From the NCBI GenBank assembly GCA_016714025.1, contig JADJOB010000001.1, positions 372,001-436,000 of the forward strand: DNA of 64,000 nucleotides, in the 5' to 3' direction. A program made the translations under genes and the position numbers. The notes under the pieces were generated by a model, which had not been told where the DNA came from, did no database searches, and was given only the letters and a program-made list of their open reading frames with translations. Numbering within the stretch: position 1 is the stretch's first letter; every line of letters starts with the position of its first letter. The DNA comes from Saprospiraceae bacterium. Its GTDB lineage: Bacteria > Bacteroidota > Bacteroidia > Chitinophagales > Saprospiraceae. Shown one piece after another: positions 34,775 to 43,862 of the stretch.

Positions 34775-35286
34775 AATTGAAAGACAAACTCATCATGTTG
34801 GCCATACTGTTAACAACATAGGTATTGCCAAAATGCAGGCTGGAGGAAGCCGTGTTTCATCTTTCTTTGCATTATGCATCTGCATATCCAGCATAATCTT
34901 TAATATTTAACTATGTCTAGATCATCATCTTTTATATCTTTATTCAGCAGTGGTCAGCTGCGACAGGCGGAATTCTATTTCCTGCACTTTGGCAATACCA
35001 ACTCTATAAAATCATGTGTAACGTCTTTATCGATAGAATCAAACAGACAACTAAAACTAGCAAAAAATAAACCATTTTGAATGGTGATCACAGACATACA
35101 AACAATATTAAAAACGGACAGCTACTAAACCAACACTCCTTGCCAACCCACCTGTACTTCTTATTTTCCTTCAAGTTTATCCCGCAAAAAGCTGGACACA
35201 TCGTTTTTAATTCTATATTAGCCAACTGGACAAATGGCAACGACAAGAATCTTAACTTTACAAATTGATAAAAACTAAGATAAATA
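34775..35286. other. Spacer between the three-gene cassette and the type I RM operon
   Basis: About 510 bp without a gene. It contains the MITE-like element (34821-34999) and otherwise AT-rich DNA. No ORF with a convincing start is present; a 63-codon one at 35077 is weak. The hsdM promoter must lie near the right end. Confidence 0.6.
34821..34999. mobile_element. MITE-like element with 19-bp terminal inverted repeats
   Basis: GGTATTGCCAAAATGCAGG (34821-34839) and CCTGCACTTTGGCAATACC (34981-34999) are inverted copies with a single mismatch, 179 bp end to end. The interior is AT-rich with no ORF, so the element would be non-autonomous. No obvious target-site duplication was seen. It could also be a hairpin repeat that does not move. 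Confidence 0.65.
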
Positions 35287-36804
35287 ATGTTCGAGCAGAC
35301 CTTTAAAAATATAGACGACATACTTCACAAAGATGCCGGTTGTGGCAGTGAATTGGATTATGTGGAGCAAACCAGTTGGATTTTGTTCCTCAAATATTTG
35401 GACGACTTGGAGAAAGACCGAGCCACAGCTGCGGAACTCACAGGCAAGACTTACACGCCCATAATTGACAAAGATTACCAATGGACAGTTTGGGCAATGC
35501 CCCTTCGACAGGCTCAGGGGCCGAATTCTAAGACGAGAATGAAGGATGGTGAGCTTGTCGAACCAGACCACCACAAGGCAATGACAGGTGACGACCTCAC
35601 CGACTTTGTAAACAACAAACTCTTTCCTTACCTCAAAAAATTTAAACAGAGTGCCGAAAGTGCCGCCACCATTGAATACAAGATAGGCGAGATTTTCAGT
35701 GAACTGAAAAATCGTATACAAAGCGGCTACAATTTACGAGAAGTGATTAACCGCATTGACGAGTTGCGGTTCCGCACCCATGCAGAGAAGCACGAAATGA
35801 GCCATCTGTATGAAGACAAAATTAAAAACATGGGCAACGCAGGCCGAAACGGTGGAGAATACTACACACCCCGACCGCTCATTACCACCATTGTAAAAGT
35901 AGTTGCCCCAGAAATTGGAGACAAAATTTATGATGGCGCTGTGGGCTCTGCGGGCTTCTTGTGTGAAGCGTTCGACTACCTGAAAAATCCTTCGGCAAGC
36001 TCAGGACAGGTTAAATCACTTTCTACAAAAGATTGGGAGATCCTGCAAAAACGCACTTTTTATGGCAAAGAGAAAAAATCATTGGCGTATATCATTGGCA
36101 TTATGAATATGATTTTGCACGGAGTAGAAGCCCCCAACATCATACACACTAATACCCTTGCCGAAAACCTTGCCGACATACAAGAAAAAGACCGTTATGA
36201 TGTAGTGCTTGCCAATCCACCTTTTGGCGGAAAGGAACGTGCCGAAGTGCAACAAAATTTCCCCATTAAAACAGGCGAAACCGCTTCGCTTTTTTTACAG
36301 CACTTTATTAAAATTCTGAAAGCAGGTGGCAAAGCAGGTGTGGTAATTAAAAACACGTTTTTGAGCAATACCGACAATGCCACGGTTGCTATACGAAAAA
36401 CTTTGTTGGAAAACTGCAACCTGCATACCGTATTGGATTTACCGGGCGGAACTTTTACCGGTGCAGGGGTAAAAACCGTGGTGCTGTTTTTTGAAAAAGG
36501 CAAGCCCACACAAAAGGTTTGGTTTTACCAGTTGAACCTTGATCGTAATTTAGGCAAGACCAACCCACTCAACGAAAACGACTTGGCAGAATTTGTAGCA
36601 CTACAAAAAAACTTTGCCGATAGCGAAAACTCCTGGACAGTAAACATTAAAAACATTGACCAAAGCACTTTTGATTTAAGTGTTAAAAACCCCAACAAAA
36701 AAGAAGCGGCTCGACTCCGTTCACCAAACGAGATATTGGAAGAAATGAAAGCCTTGGATGAAGAAAGTGCGGAAATATTAAACTCAATTTTGGAATTGAT
36801 ATGA
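35287..36804 (+). CDS. hsdM: Type I restriction-modification system, methyltransferase subunit
   Basis: The 505-residue N6-adenine methyltransferase of a type I R-M system. HsdM_N helical domain about residues 1-165; catalytic domain with the SAM motif region DKIYDGAVGSAGFLCEAF and the catalytic NPPFGG (motif IV). Two in-frame insertions of palindromic repeat DNA are visible: residues about 72-93 (PLRQAQGP...ELVEP) and about 238-246 (PSASSGQV). Neither breaks the frame, so the protein could remain functional. Overlaps hsdS by 4 bp (ATGA). Expected to methylate adenine at the HsdS-defined site in a 2M:1S complex. Confidence 0.93.
   Translation: MFEQTFKNIDDILHKDAGCGSELDYVEQTSWILFLKYLDDLEKDRATAAELTGKTYTPIIDKDYQWTVWAMPLRQAQGPNSKTRMKDGELVEPDHHKAMTGDDLTDFVNNKLFPYLKKFKQSAESAATIEYKIGEIFSELKNRIQSGYNLREVINRIDELRFRTHAEKHEMSHLYEDKIKNMGNAGRNGGEYYTPRPLITTIVKVVAPEIGDKIYDGAVGSAGFLCEAFDYLKNPSASSGQVKSLSTKDWEILQKRTFYGKEKKSLAYIIGIMNMILHGVEAPNIIHTNTLAENLADIQEKDRYDVVLANPPFGGKERAEVQQNFPIKTGETASLFLQHFIKILKAGGKAGVVIKNTFLSNTDNATVAIRKTLLENCNLHTVLDLPGGTFTGAGVKTVVLFFEKGKPTQKVWFYQLNLDRNLGKTNPLNENDLAEFVALQKNFADSENSWTVNIKNIDQSTFDLSVKNPNKKEAARLRSPNEILEEMKALDEESAEILNSILELI
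35500..35566. repeat. Palindromic repeat inserted in frame in hsdM (first)
   Basis: CCCTTCGACAGGCTCAGGGG at the left and GGTGAGCTTGTCGAACC at the right form inverted arms around a short core. It reads through as PLRQAQGP ... DGELVEP. I recognise this as a repeat widespread in environmental Bacteroidota. Here it lies between conserved HsdM N-domain segments, at a probable surface loop. Confidence 0.75.
35987..36013. repeat. Palindromic repeat fragment inserted in frame in hsdM (second)
   Basis: TCCTTCGGCAAGCTCAGGAC is a shorter member of the same repeat class, read as PSASSGQV between FDYLKN and KSLSTKDWEILQ. The neighbouring sequence on both sides is typical HsdM, so this is an addition of about nine residues. 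Confidence 0.65.
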
Positions 36805-38030
36805 CTTGGAGAAAGAAAAAATTGGGGGATATTCTAACTATTGAGCGTGGTGGTTCTCCTCGACCTATAGATAAATATTTAACGAACTCTCCCGATGGTA
36901 TTAATTGGATAAAAATTTCTGATGCAACAGCGTCCACAAAATATATTTATGAAACCAAAGAAAAGATTACAAAGGACGGACTGCATAAAACAAGATTAGT
37001 AAATGAAGGTGATTTCATTCTTTCAAACTCAATGAGCTTTGGAAGACCATACATAATGAAAACAACAGGTTGTATTCACGATGGTTGGTTAGTATTAAAG
37101 CAAAACGGAAGTAAAGTATTTGATACAGAGTTTTTATACTACTTACTTTCATCACCTTACGTTTTTAAACAATTTGATTATTTAGCTGCAGGTTCAACTG
37201 TTAGAAATTTAAATATTGCTCTTGTTAGTTCTGTTGAAGTCCCCCTTCCACCCCTCCCCGAACAACAACGCATTGTTTCCATTTTAGACGAGTGCTTTGC
37301 CGCCATAGATAAGGTAAAAGCCAATGCCGAACATAACTTATTAAATGCAAATGAACTTTTTGAAAATGCTGCACAGGCAATATTCACTCAAAAGGGAACT
37401 GATTGGGAACAAAAACTTTTAGGAGAATTTGCAACATTTAGGAATGGAATAAACTATACAAAAGGAAGCAAGGGGGAGAAAATAAAAATAGTTGGGGTCA
37501 AAGATTTTCAAGATAGTTATTGGGTTCCAGACAATGATTTGGTTGAAGTTTCTCTTGATGGTAAGATAAACGAAACTGACTTGCTAAAAAAAGGGGACAT
37601 TTTGGCTGTCCGTTCTAATGGTAATCCTCAATTAATTGGTCGGACGTTATTAGCAGGTAAAATCAATGAAAAAGTTTCTCATTCGGGTTTCACTATAAGG
37701 ATTAGGTTAGATTCAAAAATAGTTAATCCGAACTATCTCTGTCATTTTTTGAAAATTCAACAGACAAGAAAAACACTTGTAGAAAGTGGGAATGGAGTTG
37801 GAATTAGGAGTTTAAATCAGGGTTCACTTTCCTCATTGAAAATTCCTTTTCCGAAATCATTAAAAGAGCAGGAAATGATAATTGACAAGGTAGATTCAAT
37901 AGCAGAGCAAAGTCAAAAGCTAAAAGACATATACCAAAGAAAAATCAACGATTTGGAAGAACTGAAAAAATCTATCCTACAAAAAGCATTTGCAGGAGAA
38001 TTGAAAACTGAAAAAGCGGTTGCAGTATGA
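36801..38030 (+). CDS. hsdS: Type I restriction-modification system, specificity subunit
   Basis: A 409-residue specificity subunit. Two target-recognition domains (about residues 1-150 and 200-350) are separated by a coiled-coil conserved region with the motif LPPLPEQQRIVSILDECFAAIDKVK (about 150-180), and a second long helix LKDIYQRKINDLEELKKSILQKAFAG ends the protein. Together they define a bipartite recognition sequence. The recognised site cannot be deduced from sequence. The first TRD opens MTWRKKKLGDILTIERGG, a standard HsdS start. Overlaps hsdM (4 bp) and the PHP/ATPase gene (4 bp). Confidence 0.93.
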   Translation: MTWRKKKLGDILTIERGGSPRPIDKYLTNSPDGINWIKISDATASTKYIYETKEKITKDGLHKTRLVNEGDFILSNSMSFGRPYIMKTTGCIHDGWLVLKQNGSKVFDTEFLYYLLSSPYVFKQFDYLAAGSTVRNLNIALVSSVEVPLPPLPEQQRIVSILDECFAAIDKVKANAEHNLLNANELFENAAQAIFTQKGTDWEQKLLGEFATFRNGINYTKGSKGEKIKIVGVKDFQDSYWVPDNDLVEVSLDGKINETDLLKKGDILAVRSNGNPQLIGRTLLAGKINEKVSHSGFTIRIRLDSKIVNPNYLCHFLKIQQTRKTLVESGNGVGIRSLNQGSLSSLKIPFPKSLKEQEMIIDKVDSIAEQSQKLKDIYQRKINDLEELKKSILQKAFAGELKTEKAVAV

Positions 38031-40057
38031 AAAAGATAGACCTACATCTACATACAAAGCCATCACAATACAGTGATTCAGCATTTATATTTAGCCTTCC
38101 AAAGCTAAAAGAGTATGTTGAAAAGTTAGCTATTGATTGCATCGCAGTTACCAATCACAACTTATTTGATTTACCTCAATTCAATCAGATTTCAGCACAA
38201 CTTGGAATAAAAGTTTTGCCAGGAATAGAAATAAATTTAGAGAAAGGACATCTGCTATTGGTCTCAGAAAATGCGGAACTTGATGACTTTGAAGCCAAGT
38301 GCAACCAAGTTGAAAGTTTAATCACAAGTGAATCTGAATTTATTACTGTTCAAAAGCTAAATGAAATATTCATTGACCTAAGTCGATACCTTTTAATTCC
38401 GCACTATGATAAAACTCCAATTATTCGACCTGAAATAATTGAAAAATTAAAACCACATATTACATCGGGAGAAGTAACCAGTGCAAAGAAATTCAAATAT
38501 TGTTTGAAAGATGCAAACAGCTTAGTTCCTGTTTTATTTAGTGATTTGAGATTTACAGAGAATATGACTGCATTCTCACCACGCCAAACTTTTATTGATA
38601 TTGATGATACTTCTTTAAGGGCAATTAAAACGTGCTTGATGGATAAGCACAAAGTTTTTCTTCATCATACAGAAGGACATCGGTTTTTTCAGATTTTTGA
38701 AAATGGTCAAAAACTTTCAACAGGTTTGAATGTAATTTTAGGTGAAAGGTCATCAGGTAAAACCTATACACTTAAAACAATTGCTGCTATGTATGACAAT
38801 GTCATACACATTAAGCAATTTGAGCTATTGGAAACGGATGAAGAAAGAGACAAAAAGAAATTTGATGAATTGCTTACTACTAAACAAAGCAGTATTTCAG
38901 AACAATTCTTAAAAGAATTCAAAGAAGTTGTAGAAGATGTTTCAAAAATTGACAGAAAAGAAAATGAAAAACGGATTGAAAGTTATTTAACCTCATTGTT
39001 AAAAGTTGCAGCAGAAGAAGAGAAAAAAGATGTTTACTCAAAATGCACTCTGTTTAATGAAAGCAAGTTCATTGAAACAAGCAACGATACATTAAAGCAA
39101 TTAGTAACTGCAACCGAATTACTTATTGAGAATACTCAATACAGAACTCTAATAGATAGCCACATTTCTAAAAAGGTGTTGCAAGAGTTAGTTGTTGATT
39201 TAATGAAGAAATATGAAGAAGTGCAAGAGAAAAACTTGAAAGCAAGGTGGATAAATTCTCTTGTTTTTAATATTCAAAAGGAGTTGCAATCATCAACAGC
39301 ATCAGAACACATTAAAGATGTTGACTTCTATACAATTCTTCTTGAAAAAGATAAGCTAAGGAAATTTGAAAATATTGCAACTCAAATCAAGAGAGAAAAA
39401 GTAATTGAACAAACAGATGTCCGTAGGTTTAAGATTGTGGCATCAACAAGAAGATTTAACGGAGCACAAGAGCTAAAAAACAAAAGCGGCATTCAACAAA
39501 CTGCTTTCAGTATTGCTTATCCACTATACGATTCTCCTATTCAATATTTGGATGAACTAAAGAAAATGGAGCGTATACCAGAAACTGAATTTTATAAATA
39601 TTTTGTAGATGTCAGTTATCGGATATTGAATGAATTTGATGCCGAAATTTCAGGTGGAGAAAGGTCAGAATTTAATCTACTTGAAAAAATTCAAAATGCT
39701 CATCATTTTGATTTGCTTTTAGTGGATGAACCCGAATCATCATTTGATAATTTGTTTTTAAAAAATGAAGTGAATGAGCAAATCAGGCAAATTTCAAAGA
39801 CAGTTCCTGTAATTGTTGTTACCCACAACAACACAGTAGGAGCATCTATTAAGCCTGATTATATTCTCTACACAAAGAAGGAAATTGTTGGTGGCAAAGC
39901 AGTTTATGAAGTTTATTCGGGTAATCCTGCTGACCCAATACTAAAATCTATTGATGGCGAAGAAATTAATAATTATAATATAATGCTTAATTGCCTTGAA
40001 GCAGGTGATTCAGCATACATTGAAAGAAAACAGTCCTATGATATACTTAAAAATTGA
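38027..40057 (+). CDS. PHP-domain/ABC-type ATPase embedded in the type I RM operon
   Basis: A 676-residue cytosolic protein. The N-terminal PHP domain has the metal motif DLHLHT (His7, His9), VTNHN (residues 42-45) and GIEIN (Glu68); the usual TDHN is VTNHN here. The ATPase part has Walker A GERSSGKT (239-246), an ABC signature SGGE, Walker B LLLVDEPESSFD and an H-loop VVTHNN, so it resembles SMC/ABC-type AAA_21 ATPases, with a helical insertion between (about 260-500). This fits the TrlF-like PHP-ATPase group reported in restriction loci, though I could not check. It lies between hsdS and hsdR, 4-bp overlap with hsdS, and overlaps the small gene by 20 bp. A phosphoesterase/nuclease activity gated by ATP is inferred. 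Confidence 0.8.
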   Translation: MKKIDLHLHTKPSQYSDSAFIFSLPKLKEYVEKLAIDCIAVTNHNLFDLPQFNQISAQLGIKVLPGIEINLEKGHLLLVSENAELDDFEAKCNQVESLITSESEFITVQKLNEIFIDLSRYLLIPHYDKTPIIRPEIIEKLKPHITSGEVTSAKKFKYCLKDANSLVPVLFSDLRFTENMTAFSPRQTFIDIDDTSLRAIKTCLMDKHKVFLHHTEGHRFFQIFENGQKLSTGLNVILGERSSGKTYTLKTIAAMYDNVIHIKQFELLETDEERDKKKFDELLTTKQSSISEQFLKEFKEVVEDVSKIDRKENEKRIESYLTSLLKVAAEEEKKDVYSKCTLFNESKFIETSNDTLKQLVTATELLIENTQYRTLIDSHISKKVLQELVVDLMKKYEEVQEKNLKARWINSLVFNIQKELQSSTASEHIKDVDFYTILLEKDKLRKFENIATQIKREKVIEQTDVRRFKIVASTRRFNGAQELKNKSGIQQTAFSIAYPLYDSPIQYLDELKKMERIPETEFYKYFVDVSYRILNEFDAEISGGERSEFNLLEKIQNAHHFDLLLVDEPESSFDNLFLKNEVNEQIRQISKTVPVIVVTHNNTVGASIKPDYILYTKKEIVGGKAVYEVYSGNPADPILKSIDGEEINNYNIMLNCLEAGDSAYIERKQSYDILKN

Positions 40058-40352
40058 AAACGGTAAAGGCTACTTCTTCAAAGAGCCTGACCAGTGGATT
40101 GAAATAGACCAAATTGGTAAAGAAGATTTATTGACTTTACTCGATAAAGCAATTGCTGATGATTTTGAAATGAATGATTATGATGCAGGCTTGTTACAAA
40201 ACACGGCACATCAAATAATCTACAAACACCTTTTTCAAAAGTTCAATGAGCTAGTTGAAAATAAAAGTCGCTTCAAAGATGAAAGCGAACAGCTTTACAA
40301 AAGTGCAATAGAAAAATACACAGAAGCCATTCAAGCAAGTGGTGTTGTTTAA
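40038..40352 (+). CDS. Small acidic protein partner of the PHP/ATPase, unknown family
   Basis: No domain recognised. I use the ATG at 40038 (MIYLKIENGKGYFFKEPDQW, 104 residues); the frame also opens at TTG 39996. It overlaps the PHP/ATPase gene by 20 bp and ends 11 bp before hsdR. An N-terminal beta-rich stretch (IYLKIENGKGYFF) and a helical acidic C-terminus (EKYTEAIQAS) are visible. A regulator or adaptor for the ATPase or for HsdR is possible, by position only. Confidence 0.7.
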   Translation: MIYLKIENGKGYFFKEPDQWIEIDQIGKEDLLTLLDKAIADDFEMNDYDAGLLQNTAHQIIYKHLFQKFNELVENKSRFKDESEQLYKSAIEKYTEAIQASGVV

Positions 40353-40363
40353 ATGAATATAAA

Positions 40364-42712
40364 ATGAACGAAGCAGAAACAAGAGCAGAACTCATAGACC
40401 CCAAGTTAAAGGCATGTGGATGGGGCGTTGTAGAAGGTTCTAAAGTCCTTCGTGAATACCATATTACACTAGGAAAAATTCAAACAGGCGGTGGGAATGG
40501 CAAAAAAGAAATTGCCGATTACGTGTTGGTTTACAAAGGCATCAAGTTAGCAATTGTAGAAGCAAAAAGCGATGAACTAGAAGTTGGCGAAGGTGTCATG
40601 CAAGCCAAGAAATACGCTCAAAAATTGCAATTGGAAACTACTTATAGCACCAACGGAAAAAACATTTACCAAATCTGTATGAAATCAGGTGAAGAAGGTT
40701 TGGTGCCAGACTTTTTAAGTCCTGAACAACTTTGGAATAAAACCTTCCCTCCGTCAGACTCAGAGCTGAATGCTGAAGCGGATTGGCGAGAAAAATTTGC
40801 CAATGTGCCGTTTGAAGATAAAAGCGGAAGTTGGCAGTTAAGATATTACCAGGAAATAGCCGTTCAGAGAGCCGTTGAAGCCATTGCTCAAAGCAAAAAC
40901 AGAATTTTACTTACACTTGCAACAGGCACAGGAAAAACGGCCATTGCATTTCAAATTGCCTGGAAATTGTTTCAAACCCGTTGGAATTTAAAACGAGACG
41001 GTAGCCGCAGGTCGAGAATTTTATTTTTAGCAGACAGAAATATTTTGGCAGATCAAGCCTACAATTCATTTGCAGCATTTCCCGAAGATGCTTTGGTGCG
41101 AATTAAACCCACTGAAATTAAAAAAAGCGGAAAAGTACCAACCAATGGCAGCATTTTCTTTACCATATTTCAAACCTTTATGAGTGGTACGGATGCAGAC
41201 GGAAAACCTCTGCCCTATTTTGGCGAATACCCAGCCGACTACTTTGATTTCATCATCATAGACGAGTGCCATCGTGGCGGAGCAAATGACGAGAGTAATT
41301 GGCGGGGCATATTAGAATATTTCAGTCCTGCGGTTCAATTAGGTTTAACAGCCACACCCAAGCGAAAAGACAATGTGGATACATACAAATACTTTGGCGA
41401 ACCAGTTTTTATCTATTCGCTTAAAGAAGGAATTAATGATGGTTTCTTAACGCCCTTCAAAGTAAAACGCATTAAAACAACCTTAGATGATTATCGCTAT
41501 ACTTCGGACGATACCATTGTGGAAGGTGAAATTGAAGAAGGTAAACTCTATGAAGAAAAAGACTTTAATCGCACCATTGAAATTGTAGAACGTGAAGCCA
41601 AGCGTGTAAACATCTTTTTAGAAGAAGCAAATCAGAATGAAAAGGCAATAATTTTCTGTGCCAATCAAGCACACGCAGCATTGATAAGGGATTTGGTAAA
41701 CCAAAATGCAAAAAGCAAAGACCCATTTTATTGTGTTCGTGTAACTGCCAATGATGGAGAAGAAGGTGAAAGATTGTTGCGTGAATTTCAAGACAACGAA
41801 AAAACATTGCCAACCATTCTGACAACTTCGCAAAAACTTTCTACAGGTGTTGATGCAAGAAACATTCGGAATATTGTTTTGCTTCGTCCAGTCAATTCAA
41901 TGATTGAGTTTAAACAAATTGTTGGACGTGGCACCCGACTGTTTGACGGCAAAGAGTTTTTTACCATTTACGACTTTGTAGATGCTTATAAACATTTCAG
42001 CGATCCCGAATGGGACGGTGAACCTTTGGAAGAAGAACCAAAAGAATCTAAACTATATCCAACACCTAAACCAACCGTACCACAAATTTTTTTAGATACA
42101 GGTGAGCTAACTCTGAAGAAGCCGAAAATAAAAATCAAACTACGCAATGGAAAAGAAAGAGAAATACAATCTATGATTTCAACTTCTTTTTGGAGTGCCG
42201 ATGGTAAACCCATTTCATCCGAAGAATTTTTAAATAATCTGTTTGGAGAATTGCCCAAACTTTTCAGGGACGAAGAAGAATTGCGAAAACTTTGGAGCAA
42301 CCCATTAACAAGAAAAACCTTGCTAGAGAATTTAGATGCAGCAGGTTTCCCAAAAGACGATTTATTGACTTTGCAAAAGTTAGTAGATATGGAAAAAAGC
42401 GACTTGTATGATGTACTGGAATACGTTTTCAATGGCGACTATATCGCAATGACAAGAGAAGCCAGAGCCAAAGCAGCCGAAGCGACCATCTTTGCTTTAC
42501 TCAACGACAAACAAAAAGAGTTTATCACGTTCGTATTGAGTAAATATATTGAAACAGGCGTTGACGAACTCGACCAAGAAAAACTTCCAATCTTATTGAC
42601 AAACAAGTATCAATCATTGGAAGACGCCAAAGAAATTTTAGGAGACGTAGCAAACATTAGTAGACTGTTCATAGAATTTCAAGAACATCTTTACAAACAG
42701 AAAGCAGCGTAA
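40364..42712 (+). CDS. hsdR: Type I restriction-modification system, restriction/translocase subunit (EcoEI-like)
   Basis: A 782-residue short HsdR of the EcoEI type. The N-terminal region (about 1-130) has the HSDR nuclease core IADYVLVYKGIKLAIVEAKS (D..EAK). Then come the SF2 helicase/translocase motifs: Walker A LATGTGKTAIAF, DECHRGG, LTATPKR, and the motif VI stretch FKQIVGRGTRLFDG. The C-terminal EcoEI_R_C-like part (about 540-780) binds the MTase complex. Both nuclease and ATPase motifs are intact, so a functional restriction subunit is expected. It is the last gene of the operon. Confidence 0.94.
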   Translation: MNEAETRAELIDPKLKACGWGVVEGSKVLREYHITLGKIQTGGGNGKKEIADYVLVYKGIKLAIVEAKSDELEVGEGVMQAKKYAQKLQLETTYSTNGKNIYQICMKSGEEGLVPDFLSPEQLWNKTFPPSDSELNAEADWREKFANVPFEDKSGSWQLRYYQEIAVQRAVEAIAQSKNRILLTLATGTGKTAIAFQIAWKLFQTRWNLKRDGSRRSRILFLADRNILADQAYNSFAAFPEDALVRIKPTEIKKSGKVPTNGSIFFTIFQTFMSGTDADGKPLPYFGEYPADYFDFIIIDECHRGGANDESNWRGILEYFSPAVQLGLTATPKRKDNVDTYKYFGEPVFIYSLKEGINDGFLTPFKVKRIKTTLDDYRYTSDDTIVEGEIEEGKLYEEKDFNRTIEIVEREAKRVNIFLEEANQNEKAIIFCANQAHAALIRDLVNQNAKSKDPFYCVRVTANDGEEGERLLREFQDNEKTLPTILTTSQKLSTGVDARNIRNIVLLRPVNSMIEFKQIVGRGTRLFDGKEFFTIYDFVDAYKHFSDPEWDGEPLEEEPKESKLYPTPKPTVPQIFLDTGELTLKKPKIKIKLRNGKEREIQSMISTSFWSADGKPISSEEFLNNLFGELPKLFRDEEELRKLWSNPLTRKTLLENLDAAGFPKDDLLTLQKLVDMEKSDLYDVLEYVFNGDYIAMTREARAKAAEATIFALLNDKQKEFITFVLSKYIETGVDELDQEKLPILLTNKYQSLEDAKEILGDVANISRLFIEFQEHLYKQKAA

Positions 42713-42966
42713 TGAAAGGAATCCAAGTATATACAGGCAACGAACAAAAGTGATACACATAGCTAAGCTGCAAAAGCCCAAACACGGATCAATGCTTTGT
42801 CAAAGAGTTTGGAAAGCCAACGCAAGACAAAATTGCTTTAAAATATTTATCGACTCTTCAAAAAAATAGAAAAAGCAAAGCCGAAAATCCTTAGTATTCA
42901 TAAAACAACAACAGCGAAAGTGTTTTCATATATACATGAAAGACTAAATAATATAAACATGATAGA

Positions 42967-43521
42967 ATGAGAAAAGTAATTGCAGCAATCAATATGACAC
43001 TGGACGGATATTGCGACCACACAGCGATTAGTCCGGACGAAGAAATACATGATCATTATTCCGATTTGCTAAATGAATCGGGCGAAATCCTCTATGGTCG
43101 AATTACCTTTCAACTCATGCAATTTTGGCAAACGCTACTCATAAATCCTTCTGGAGACAAATCGATGGACGACTTTGCAATTGCAATAGACAAAGTTCCA
43201 AAACTTGTGTTTTCTAATACACTGAAAAGCACAGGATGGGAAAGTGCAAAGCTGGCGAATAAAACACTTGAGGAAGCGCTTTTAGAACTCAAAAAACAAA
43301 CAGGCAAAGCCATTTTTATTGGCAGCCGGAGCTTAATTATTCAACTAATGGAACTCAATTTGATTGACGAATATCAACTCATGGTTCACCCAGTGGTGGC
43401 CGGAAGCGGCTTGCCCTTGTTTGAAAATATGCAGGACAGAAAGATGCTTAATCTCTTAAAGACAAAAAACTTTAACAGCGGCCCGGTTATACTTTATTAC
43501 CAGCCTATAAAAAACGACTGA
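42967..43521 (+). CDS. Dihydrofolate reductase-like (RibD C-terminal) protein
   Basis: A 184-residue protein of the RibD_C/DHFR superfamily. It starts MRKVIAAINMTLDGYCDHTA, has a conserved GRITFQLMQFW segment, PKLVFSNTLKSTGWESAK and the NADP-binding IFIGSRSLIIQLMELNLIDEY. It is likely an NADPH-dependent reductase of unknown substrate; such stand-alone proteins are common and rarely the true dihydrofolate reductase. Follows hsdR by 254 bp and is probably independent of the RM operon. Confidence 0.85.
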   Translation: MRKVIAAINMTLDGYCDHTAISPDEEIHDHYSDLLNESGEILYGRITFQLMQFWQTLLINPSGDKSMDDFAIAIDKVPKLVFSNTLKSTGWESAKLANKTLEEALLELKKQTGKAIFIGSRSLIIQLMELNLIDEYQLMVHPVVAGSGLPLFENMQDRKMLNLLKTKNFNSGPVILYYQPIKND

Positions 43522-43862
43522 CAATTTAGAATTTTATGACATTGGATAGCCAGATGTATGAATCGCTCATCGGGCAGTAGGTACTACCTAATACATGCTG
43601 ACAGGATCCGTCTCACACTATTTATACATAAGCAAATGAAAGAAATTATTTTGCTTCCAGTCTATACCAATCGATTTGCCCCATTTTGAAATGCTTAAAA
43701 GTTTAACAAAAAAGCCAGGGTCCAGGTAGATTCTGCAATGTACCTTTATCAAAATTTGCAATTAATGAGTCGATCCCACATTATGACCCAACAGTTTTTA
43801 CAAGCCTTAAATCGTTCAAAAAAATACAAAAGGCTGGTGCAATAAATAATTATACAAATACA
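43522..43862. other. Non-coding spacer
   Basis: About 340 bp of AT-rich DNA between the reductase-like gene and the serine hydrolase. I see no gene, RNA or clear repeat. It presumably contains the promoter for the serine hydrolase. Confidence 0.5.

Noticed and set aside
35077..35268. 63-codon ORF before hsdM
   Set aside because: No conserved motif and it overlaps the hsdM promoter region.
38027..40057. PrrC anticodon nuclease
   Set aside because: No PrrC/RloC nuclease features seen; the N-terminal domain is clearly PHP.
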